Shown here one piece after another: positions 1 through 6,406 of a stretch of DNA of 18,806 bases; within the stretch, counting starts at the first letter, position 1; every line of letters starts with the position of its first letter. The DNA is taken from the NCBI GenBank assembly GCA_035294325.1, contig DATGLE010000246.1, positions 1 to 18,806 of the forward strand, given 5' to 3'. The notes beneath the pieces are model-generated. The model saw only the letters and a program-made list of their open reading frames with translations, was not told the origin of the DNA and did not search any database. This DNA is from DATGLE01 sp035294325 (GTDB taxonomy: Bacteria > Chloroflexota > Ktedonobacteria > Ktedonobacterales > Ktedonobacteraceae). A program made the translations under genes and the position numbers.

Positions 1-144
1 CTGTGATCGTCACAAAGTAAGAGGGCTAAACTATCCTTTTTGGGACAGGTTTTGGTCTGATTTTTGTGTGCCAGATATATTGTATGCCGGGAAGACGAGG
101 GATCTGGTCAGCCCCGTTTACCGCTTTCGCCGGTCTCGATAAGA

Positions 145-1581
145 ATGGCTTCTTGCATGTTCAATAGAGACCATACCATCAATAGCCGTGAAGAGACGCC
201 CATCGGTGTCCTCAGCGACACCGGGCTGCTCCTGGTCGAGCGCTACCGGGGCAAACGCGTGCTGCGCTCGCTGCTGCTTTCCGGGGAGCAGGATGCGCCG
301 CAGAGCCTGTTCGAGCAGATCTGGCAAAGGGAACTGGCGCAGGTCTGGGTGCTGCCGGGAACTTCCCTCTCGCGGCATGTCACCTGCCCCTGGTTGGAAC
401 AGGCCAGCCCGCAGTGGATCGCGCTTGCTCATCCCGTCCCGGGTGAGCCAGAGAGGCCCGCCTGCGCTTTTCTGTTGCCTGAAGCGAGTGCGCGGCGGCA
501 GGGCCGTCAACTGGCCCTTGTTTTCCCGGAGCATGCCGGATGGGGCTGGAAGCTGGATGACCCGACGGCTCTGCTGGCGACGGTCACGTATCTGCACGAG
601 ACCCTGGGCCGCTCCCTTCTCGACGCTCCCGCGCTGGTAGCTAGCCAGATCCTTACCGACCTGGTTGGCGATGAGGTGAGCGCGCCGGCGCGTTCCCCGG
701 CCATCGATGTGAACATGCTCAAATGCAGCGATGGCGTCCCGCTGTGCCCGCGCGATCAGGGTGATGATCTCGTCTGGATGCGCCCGTTGACGTTCAGAGA
801 AGAGCGCCAGAGATATTTGCACAAATACAGCCACTTCTCGCGCTCGCTCGAAGCGTGCATGAGCGTCCAACTGGGAACGGGAACGCCGCAGCATGACACA
901 GATGGGCGAGGATATGATGGGCTGCATGCTGGCCTCTGGCGTATCAAAGGGGAGCGGCTGGGTTCGGTTTTTGATGGCAAACAGCTTCCTTGCGGCCTCG
1001 CATATGAGTGGATGAGTACTCCGCAGGTCAGGTGTTGCCAGGAGATGGGCTATCAGGTGCGGATACAGGAGGGCTACCTCTGGCCTCAATCGCAGCCGCT
1101 GCTCAGGCCGTGGGCTGCGACCTTGTGGCAGGCTGCGGAGCGCTTATACAGCCAGCGTGCTGCCTATCGTCATGCCCAGGCGCGGGCCAATGCTATCCAC
1201 AGCATCCGCCTCCTGGCGGAACAGGGTGTGGCCCTGCTCGCTCAGGACCAGGCCGCCGGAGGGTGGGCGCGCCCGGATTTATGGGTGCAGGTGGTCGGAC
1301 AGCGCCGCGCTCAGCTCTTCGCGCACCTGGTCCGTCTCGTAAGAAGGGGCATCATGCCGGTTCTCATCAATCAGGATGCATTCTGGGTGGTTTCCAATGA
1401 TCCCAATCCGCTCACAGCGGTCCCCGGCCTGCTCACTGGCCCGCGCTGGCGGGGCTATAGCACGGGCTATGCCGCTCCGCTGCCCCTATCCGCTGAGATC
1501 CGCACGGCGCTGCGCTCGGAACAGTCGCCTGCCGAGGTCATCAAGATGCTCGATACTCTGGCGGGGCAGTTCTCTCCGTAG
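145..1581 (+). CDS. Uncharacterised protein with a faint family-B polymerase-like arrangement
   Basis: I do not recognise this gene with certainty. The open frame begins at a TTG at 64. No start has a convincing ribosome site, so I chose the first ATG (145, 478 residues); ATG 157 is equally possible. There is no signal peptide and no membrane segment. The C-terminal half has three blocks in polymerase-palm order. The first is YLHKYSHFSRSL near residue 224. The second is a helical ARAN/GQRRAQL stretch. The third is VLINQDAFWVVSND around D411. From memory this resembles a large actinobacterial family of plasmid or mobile-element proteins with a D-x-x-x-MYL motif followed by a PVxxxTDxxY motif. 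Here the first Asp position appears to be Ser, so a catalytic role is doubtful. It is followed by a decayed gene and the TIR-like pair, which suggests an accessory region. Coding status is well supported by the long frame; function is not. Confidence 0.6.
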   Translation: MASCMFNRDHTINSREETPIGVLSDTGLLLVERYRGKRVLRSLLLSGEQDAPQSLFEQIWQRELAQVWVLPGTSLSRHVTCPWLEQASPQWIALAHPVPGEPERPACAFLLPEASARRQGRQLALVFPEHAGWGWKLDDPTALLATVTYLHETLGRSLLDAPALVASQILTDLVGDEVSAPARSPAIDVNMLKCSDGVPLCPRDQGDDLVWMRPLTFREERQRYLHKYSHFSRSLEACMSVQLGTGTPQHDTDGRGYDGLHAGLWRIKGERLGSVFDGKQLPCGLAYEWMSTPQVRCCQEMGYQVRIQEGYLWPQSQPLLRPWAATLWQAAERLYSQRAAYRHAQARANAIHSIRLLAEQGVALLAQDQAAGGWARPDLWVQVVGQRRAQLFAHLVRLVRRGIMPVLINQDAFWVVSNDPNPLTAVPGLLTGPRWRGYSTGYAAPLPLSAEIRTALRSEQSPAEVIKMLDTLAGQFSP

Positions 1582-1635
1582 TCGCGCGCCGGGACTGCTC
1601 AAGGGATATATGTGATTATGCGCCGCAGGCGCGAA

Positions 1636-2004
1636 TCAGCGCAGCGCGAAGGCAGGCAGCCCTGTAATCTCTCGTCCGACGATGAGCGACTGAATCGTGC
1701 CGGTGCCTTCGTAGGTGAAGACCGCTTCAATATCGGCGTGATGGCGGGCGATATGATGCTCCAGCAGAATACCGTTGCCGCCCAGCATTTAACGCGCCTC
1801 GGCGACAACCTCGCGCGCGAGCCGGGCATTGTTCATCTTCGCCAGAGAAGCCATAGCCGCCGTCATCCTGCCCTGCGCCTGGAGCTGGCTCAGGCGCAGG
1901 CATAAGAGCTGCATGGTCGTCACGTTGGCGAGCATCGAAGCCAGCTTGTTCTGGATGGTCTGGAAACTTGCCAGTGGGCGACCAAACTGGACGCGCTCCC
2001 TCCG
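1636..2004 (-). pseudogene. Acyl-CoA dehydrogenase, C-terminal remnant with internal stop
   Basis: Read on the minus strand in one frame, this stretch gives ERVQFGRPLASFQTIQNKLA, then helical sequence with KMNNARLAREVVAEAR, a TAA stop at 1789-1791, then MLGGNGILLEHHIARHHADI and FTYEGTGTIQSLIVGREITG, ending in a normal TGA. This is the C-terminal flavin-binding helical domain of an acyl-CoA dehydrogenase of the glutaryl-CoA dehydrogenase-like type. The family motifs QFGRPL, MLGGNGI and YEGT are all present. The frame breaks just upstream of ERVQFG (TGA at 2005-2007), so the FAD/acyl-binding N-terminal two thirds are missing. The internal stop lies where families usually have a residue before LGGNG, so one base change could explain it. 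It is a dead fragment, probably left by the rearrangement that brought in the plus-strand genes. The frame and motifs are seen directly; the cause is inferred. Confidence 0.85.
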
Positions 2005-2108
2005 TCAAAAGCTCACCCATCAGGTAAAAGTCGGTCCCCGGCGAGTGTCCGAAATTTTGTTGCAGATTCACTACTATATACGCTTCATTTCTTTATCGTA
2101 CATAGAAC

Positions 2109-2137
2109 TTGACGAGATAAATTATATACTATACACT
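2109..2137 (+). promoter_or_regulatory. Predicted housekeeping promoter of the TPR/NDT-TIR pair
   Basis: TTGACG (2109-2114) is followed after exactly 17 bases by TACACT (2132-2137) in a strongly AT-rich stretch unlike the neighbouring coding DNA. It lies about 80 bases upstream of the ATG at 2216 and points at it. An alternative TATACT at 2125-2130 has the wrong spacing for this -35. Confidence 0.5.
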
Positions 2138-2147
2138 CGATATCGAG
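2136..2147. promoter_or_regulatory. 12-bp perfect palindrome over the -10 / start region
   Basis: CTCGATATCGAG is a perfect palindrome that overlaps the end of the predicted -10 box and the likely transcription start of the TPR/TIR operon. The position is typical of a repressor operator, but no regulator gene is adjacent, so the role is inferred only from placement. Confidence 0.35.
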
Positions 2148-2201
2148 AGAGGAGCTTTTTCCCTTTTTTTACCCTTAACTGGCCGCCTTCTCTTTTTGAG
2201 C

Positions 2202-2207
2202 AGGGGG
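2202..2207 (+). promoter_or_regulatory. Ribosome binding site that fixes the 2216 start
   Basis: AGGGGG sits 8 bases before ATG 2216. The open frame continues upstream to 1829, but that part runs antisense through the acyl-CoA dehydrogenase remnant and through the promoter. This site therefore supports the shorter protein. Confidence 0.6.
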
Positions 2208-2215
2208 ATAACTTC

Positions 2216-3967
2216 ATGGATGCAGTGGAAGGCGCTCAAGATCCGCGTACCAAATACCGCCAGGCAATAGATGCCCATACCACAGGTCGCTTTCAAGAGG
2301 CAGAACGTATGTTCAATGAGTTGCTGGTGGCATTACGTGGAAGTGGCTCCTGGGAACCAGAAAAGATTCCAATACTCATCAAAGTAACCTTCTGGCTGGC
2401 CCATAGCCAGCAAATGCAAGGCCGCTATGTCGAGGCCGGCCAACATTATAGAGACCTTCGCGAAAGGATTATTACCAACGATCTTGCTGTCAATGATGAA
2501 CAGAGCCTCTGGTGTTTGACAAGCGCCCTTACCTATCTAGCAGAGTGCGATGCTAAATCCTCGGAATCATTAGCAACGACGAGGGAAAAGACTATCACGG
2601 ATGCTTTAGGCTGGCTTATCAGGATTGGCAAGTATGATGAGTGGTCCGCTGGCTTGCATCTTCAGCTCGGGCTTTTCCATAAGGAGCGCGATGATCTGAG
2701 CCGTGCTTGCAAGGAACTGAAAAAAGCCCTGGAAATAGCATGCGAGCATAGCGAAGCTCCCGGCTATCCTCTGGCAATCTATAGGCTTGAACTGGCTGAT
2801 CTCCTCTGTACTATAGGTCGTCCTGACCTTTATAAAGAGGCTATCGAACTGGCAAGACAGGTATGGTTAACGGCAGATAACGATATCGCGAATCGGCGGC
2901 GCGCGTACAAAATTCTGATTTATGCCAGCCTGGAACTGAGAAAAATGACTGCCAGAGGCGTTCAGCTTCAAGGAGTGGAAACAGAATTCGACGCCTATCA
3001 GCTTCTCACGCCTCTTCATATTGAGATAGAGCAGATCTCAAATGTCGTCAACAATTTATCTGCAAAGGTAGTGAGCATTCCCGACGAAGTAACGCGACAG
3101 GTCCACCACCTTGACGAAGTAGTTAAAGATTTTGAACGGCTGATCGAGCGCATGAACATCATGATGATAAACCAGGCTCAGCAATCGATCAGAGACCTCG
3201 GAACTACCGGTGCGGTCAGGCATCCCCCCGGAGAAAAAAGGGCGACAGGTACTGAGGAAGAGCCGACCGGAGTTTCTGGCAGCCAGCAGCATGAGCAATC
3301 GAAACACATTAGCTGCCTGGTAACTTTGCCTCTGGGAAAAGATAATCCCGCCTATGAGACCATCTTGCTGCCGGCTCTGCGAGAAGTTCTGGAACTGGAT
3401 CCTTATTATTGGGAAGTGATTTATACAGGCGAAACCATTTATGAAGAAACCGAGGAACGCAACTTTGTGGCCCAGACCAGATTAGCGCACGCTTTTGTGG
3501 CTGATGTCTCGGATCTAAATCCAAGAGTCATGATGGAGCTGGGATACATCTGCTGGAGCAAGAATCAGCAACCGCTTATCTTACTGGATCACAAAAACAT
3601 CACGCGCACGCTTCCCGGAATTGCTAACCATATCCCGATCTCATATTCCCTGGCTACAGGTGACAATGCTATTGAAAGCCTTGTTACAACCTTCAAAAGA
3701 GAATTTCGGAAACACAACTCTATCCTGATGCTTAATAGTAAAAAAAAGGAACACTATTTGTCAAAGTTGCTCTTGTGTAAAACGTTTAATCAAGCGGAAG
3801 ATATTTCGGAGATGATATCTCAGTTCTACAAAACAGCGGAGGCTTTTTTACGGACCCCTGTAGAAACAATTATAGAGAATCTGCCTGGTATCGGAAAGGG
3901 GGTGGCGAGGGGCTTGAGAGAAGATATTGCTGACTATTTCAAAAAGAAGGATTTGATTCGAGAATAG
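2216..3967 (+). CDS. TPR / coiled-coil protein with C-terminal NDT/TIR-like domain (candidate defence protein A)
   Basis: 583 residues. Residues about 10-250 are TPR-like helical repeats (for example RFQEAERMFNELL, GRYVEAGQHYRDL, DDLSRACKELKKALEIA). A coiled coil follows at about 260-328, then a polar linker. Residues 363-500 form a Rossmann-like domain of the nucleoside 2-deoxyribosyltransferase / TIR-like superfamily. It has the hallmark HAFVADVSDLNP (D430, D433) followed by MMELGY, with E441 at the position of the usual catalytic glutamate. Residues about 510-583 are an extra helical module ending in NLPGIGKGVARGLREDI. The domain and tail are paralogous to the N-terminal 237 residues of the next gene: 45 of 68 residues are identical over the core by hand count. 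Proteins of this kind typically cleave N-glycosidic bonds in NAD or nucleotides and often belong to immune systems. The TPR part would be the sensor or scaffold. The function is inferred. Base composition is more AT-rich than in the hopanoid genes, which is consistent with horizontal transfer. Confidence 0.85.
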   Translation: MDAVEGAQDPRTKYRQAIDAHTTGRFQEAERMFNELLVALRGSGSWEPEKIPILIKVTFWLAHSQQMQGRYVEAGQHYRDLRERIITNDLAVNDEQSLWCLTSALTYLAECDAKSSESLATTREKTITDALGWLIRIGKYDEWSAGLHLQLGLFHKERDDLSRACKELKKALEIACEHSEAPGYPLAIYRLELADLLCTIGRPDLYKEAIELARQVWLTADNDIANRRRAYKILIYASLELRKMTARGVQLQGVETEFDAYQLLTPLHIEIEQISNVVNNLSAKVVSIPDEVTRQVHHLDEVVKDFERLIERMNIMMINQAQQSIRDLGTTGAVRHPPGEKRATGTEEEPTGVSGSQQHEQSKHISCLVTLPLGKDNPAYETILLPALREVLELDPYYWEVIYTGETIYEETEERNFVAQTRLAHAFVADVSDLNPRVMMELGYICWSKNQQPLILLDHKNITRTLPGIANHIPISYSLATGDNAIESLVTTFKREFRKHNSILMLNSKKKEHYLSKLLLCKTFNQAEDISEMISQFYKTAEAFLRTPVETIIENLPGIGKGVARGLREDIADYFKKKDLIRE

Positions 3968-3984
3968 GTATTACTATCAATACC
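3967..3984 (+). other. Small stem-loop between the two TIR-like genes
   Basis: GGTATT and AATACC form a perfect 6-bp stem around a 6-base loop, starting in the stop codon of the upstream gene. It has no T-run, so it is not a convincing terminator. The 46-bp gap and same-strand layout suggest that both genes share one transcript. Confidence 0.3.
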
Positions 3985-4013
3985 TGTTAAGTGATATTAT
4001 AGAGGAAGTAAGG

Positions 4014-5165
4014 ATGTCGAACTCACGAAATGAATTGAACAGACAAGGGAGACAAATTGCGCATACTATCTGTTTAGCCACACTGCCTGCTGAAGCGCCT
4101 ACAACCTTTGCTTATCGCAGCATATTGCTACCGGCTCTACAAGAGGTTCTGGAGCAAGGTCCTTATTACTGGCAGGTGATTACTACAGATCAGGTATATT
4201 ATGAAGAAACCTTTGAGCGCAACTTTGTAGCCTGTGTTCACCAGGCTCATGCATTTGTGGCGGATATTTCTGATCCTGATCCAAATATGATGCTGGAACT
4301 GGGCTACATTCGCTGGGGTAGGGATGCTGACCGGCCTCTTGTTCTGTTAGAGCGAGAGGGTACGAGAAACGATCTTCCCAATCTCGCAGGCTTTAACCGC
4401 ATACGTTATCCCGATACCAGAGGCCAGCATGCTCTAAGTGACTTTGCTCAGGCTCTCCGCGCTGGCTTCGCGAAACATAAAGCGCTGCAAGAATTAAATA
4501 GAAAGAAGTCGGCTCATTTTCTCTCACCGCTCCTCCTGTCGAACACATTTAACATACAAAAAGATGTTGCGGAACAGTTATCGCGCGCTTTTGTTACAAT
4601 GGAAAACTTTGTGAATGCCTCTATAGGAGATATCAGGCAGAGAACTAATCTGAGTCCAGGAATAGCTCGGGGAATTCAGCAAGACATAGAATATTATCAC
4701 AAACAGCTCAAGAGAAGCGAAGGGATTATAAGTGAGCAGCCGGGTCCTTTGCGTGTCTTTCTCTGTTATGCGCGCGAGGACGAGTCTATGGTGTCTGGCC
4801 TCTTTCAACGTTTAAATGACGAGGGTGGCATTGATCCATGGCTGGATAAAGAGAAGATACTGGGTGGTCAGAATTGGGATTTAGAAATTCATAAAGCCTT
4901 GCGAGCAACAGACGTAGTGATTGTATGTCTCTCTAACCGTTCTGTGAACAAAGCAGGTTATGTCAACAAGGAGATCAAGCTGGCATTGGACGTTGCCGAC
5001 CAGCAGCCAGAAGGAACGATATTTCTGATTCCGCTTAAATTGGAAGACTGCCGCGTTCCTGATCGACTCGGTGCCTGGCAATGGATTAACTATTACGAGT
5101 CTGATGGATATAAGCGGTTGCTCCTCTCCTTGAAAGCGCGTGGAGACAGCCTGGGCCGTGCTTAA
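4014..5165 (+). CDS. Dual-domain protein: NDT/TIR-like domain fused to a classical TIR domain (candidate defence protein B)
   Basis: 383 residues, start ATG 4014 with a purine-rich GAGGAAG site just upstream. Residues 15-160 repeat the NDT/TIR-like domain of the preceding protein: HAFVADISDPDPN (D84, D87) and MMLELGY with E95 as the probable catalytic glutamate. Residues about 163-237 are the shared helical module (PGIARGIQQDIEYY). Residues 246-375 are a canonical TIR domain: LRVFLCYAREDE as strand A and box 1, DPWLDKEKILGGQNW as the BB-loop region, ATDVVIVCLSNRSV, and YVNKEIKLAL with E320 where TIR NADases carry their catalytic glutamate. TIR domains of bacterial immunity degrade NAD+ or make cyclic ADP-ribose-type signals. 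Having two nucleotide-active folds in one chain next to a paralogue with a TPR sensor suggests a two-component NAD/nucleotide module. The assignments of domains are strong; the defence role is inference. Confidence 0.88.
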   Translation: MSNSRNELNRQGRQIAHTICLATLPAEAPTTFAYRSILLPALQEVLEQGPYYWQVITTDQVYYEETFERNFVACVHQAHAFVADISDPDPNMMLELGYIRWGRDADRPLVLLEREGTRNDLPNLAGFNRIRYPDTRGQHALSDFAQALRAGFAKHKALQELNRKKSAHFLSPLLLSNTFNIQKDVAEQLSRAFVTMENFVNASIGDIRQRTNLSPGIARGIQQDIEYYHKQLKRSEGIISEQPGPLRVFLCYAREDESMVSGLFQRLNDEGGIDPWLDKEKILGGQNWDLEIHKALRATDVVIVCLSNRSVNKAGYVNKEIKLALDVADQQPEGTIFLIPLKLEDCRVPDRLGAWQWINYYESDGYKRLLLSLKARGDSLGRA

Positions 5166-5191
5166 GAGTACTGCATATGAGAACTGGTGTT

Positions 5192-5210
5192 TCTTCATTA
5201 TTCATGAAGA
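5192..5210. terminator. Weak hairpin between convergent genes
   Basis: TCTTCAT and ATGAAGA form a 7-bp stem around a 5-base loop. It lies between the TIR gene stop (5165) and the oppositely oriented glycosidase, whose stop codon it overlaps. It is the only structure in this short convergent junction, but the stem is AT-rich and there is no clear T-run, so its activity is uncertain. Confidence 0.3.
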
Positions 5211-6224
5211 GAAGGGGAGCGCTGCATTGAAGGCCATGAGGGCCGATATCTGCCTGGTGGCGTCCTCTCTGTCGGGGCGGCGCGACCAGTGGAAGCCGAA
5301 GGTGTGATGCGGCGTGCGGGCATGCTGCCAGAGGGCATCGGCATTCCTCATGATGAATTGGCGATATGGCTCGCATGCGAAGGGAAGGCCAGTGATGTTG
5401 GCGGCTACATGGTAAAAGCTGGCGAGGTTCTGCATGAAGATCCCCTTGAATTGTGGAGGGTTCTCATCCTTACTGCCAGGTGGCAGCGGTTCTAGCAAGA
5501 TGCCATTGGCATCGACCAGCGTGGCGAGAACGGCGCTGGCAATATTGCTGGCATCGATAAGATACTGGATTTCGCCCTGCGCGCTGGTAGCTCTCTCGGC
5601 TGTACACAGGAACATCTCTGCCAGCGCGCCCAGGATCACGCCCTGATTATATGTCCAGGTAATGCCTCCGTTATTCTGGCAATTCCTCAGTCCATCGTTG
5701 ATAAGATACTGCTCGTTCTGCATGCCACTATCGAGAAACCAGCGCCATGCTACAGTGGCCCGGGTCAGGTAGTCATCAATCCTGGTGCGCCTGTAGAGGT
5801 GCGCGGCCAGGGAAAGAAACAGTTCGTTGGGGATGGCATTCTTATAGTCACGATCCTTTCTCCACCAGATACCGCCGCCACAAACGTCATCCCAGCCGCC
5901 GCACATATCGGCGAAAAGTCTCTCGGCCATCTGGAGGTAGTGGTCCTCGCCGGTCAGATCGTAAACGCGAAGCCAGGCCAGGCCCCACCAGCCCTCGTCG
6001 TCGTAATAACGATTGAGAAAGTTTTCTCGCCTGTTTTTCGCGAAGGTGTTGACAATTACTGGCAGGTAGCGGTCAGTCTGCATCAGGGAAGAGTAATCAG
6101 CTATGGCATAGATAGCGTTGGCCGCGTTCCACCATCCGGTGGTGGCCCACAGACCGCTGTGCCAGTTGTACCAGCGCTGCAATGCCTCAAGACATGCCGT
6201 GGCGTAGGCCCGGTAATCGCCCAT
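5202..6224 (-). CDS. Glycoside hydrolase family 76-type protein (alpha-1,6-mannanase-like)
   Basis: 340 residues from an ATG at 6224 preceded by AAGGAG six bases upstream (6231-6236). The longer frame to 6323 runs into a palindromic repeat and is not used. The sequence carries the GH76 signature throughout. It has RYYDDEGWWGLAWLR with the adjacent acids D75-D76 that serve as catalytic residues in characterised GH76 enzymes. Further matches are GGWDDVCGGGIWW, YKNAIPNELFL, LINDGL and NNGGITWTYNQGVILGAL. Together these fit an (alpha/alpha)6 barrel. The family hydrolyses alpha-1,6-mannosidic bonds, as in fungal wall mannan or actinobacterial lipomannan cores. No signal peptide, anchor or carbohydrate-binding module is visible, which is unusual for a secreted mannanase and suggests a cytoplasmic or atypically exported protein. 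Its neighbours give no pathway clue. Confidence 0.88.
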   Translation of the reverse strand: MGDYRAYATACLEALQRWYNWHSGLWATTGWWNAANAIYAIADYSSLMQTDRYLPVIVNTFAKNRRENFLNRYYDDEGWWGLAWLRVYDLTGEDHYLQMAERLFADMCGGWDDVCGGGIWWRKDRDYKNAIPNELFLSLAAHLYRRTRIDDYLTRATVAWRWFLDSGMQNEQYLINDGLRNCQNNGGITWTYNQGVILGALAEMFLCTAERATSAQGEIQYLIDASNIASAVLATLVDANGILLEPLPPGSKDENPPQFKGIFMQNLASFYHVAANITGLPFACEPYRQFIMRNADALWQHARTPHHTFGFHWSRRPDREDATRQISALMAFNAALPFSS

Positions 6225-6251
6225 AGCTCGCTCCTTCGTAAGCGTTTCCTC

Positions 6252-6350
6252 GCGCCTGCGGTGCTCGCCTGCTATATTTTGTGTTGCGGGAAAATGCGCG
6301 CAGCGCATTTTTTCACACCACAAAATATATCCATTGGGCGGCGGAGCCGC
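6252..6350. repeat. Palindromic repeat element, copy 1 (nested hairpin)
   Basis: The borders are GCGCCTGCGGT (6252-6262) and GGCGGAGCCGC (6340-6350). Inside is an outer inverted pair TATATTTTGTG (6273-6283) and CACAAAATATA (6319-6329). It encloses a second perfect hairpin, AAAATGCGC (6291-6299) and GCGCATTTT (6303-6311), with a GCA loop. The same borders and the same general plan recur at 16903-16997 with a different core. It fills the space between the divergent GH76 and prenyl synthase genes (6225-6406) and may influence either promoter. No transposase is nearby. Confidence 0.75.
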
Positions 6351-6406
6351 ACTCCACTTGCCTTTTTGATACGTTCCTGCTAAACTAAGTTATAGCAGAA
6401 AAATCA

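Noticed and set aside
118..1089. 323-codon open frame on the minus strand opposite the first gene
   Set aside because: Its sequence is Arg/Pro-rich with no family motif, and it is the antisense of a longer, better frame in GC-rich DNA.
1727..2071. 114-codon minus-strand frame
   Set aside because: Out of frame with the recognisable acyl-CoA dehydrogenase sequence; its residues show no family resemblance.
1829..2215. Upstream extension of the TPR/NDT gene start
   Set aside because: It is antisense to the acyl-CoA dehydrogenase remnant, crosses the promoter, and a ribosome site supports ATG 2216.
3870..3930. Helix-hairpin-helix DNA-binding motif (LPGIGKGVA) in the TPR/NDT protein
   Set aside because: The equivalent region of the paralogue lacks the pattern (SPGIARGI), so the match is probably accidental.
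6366..6396. Promoter for the prenyl synthase (TTGATA with TTATAG)
   Set aside because: Spacing is 18 bases and the -10 is poor; it was not strong enough to list as a feature.
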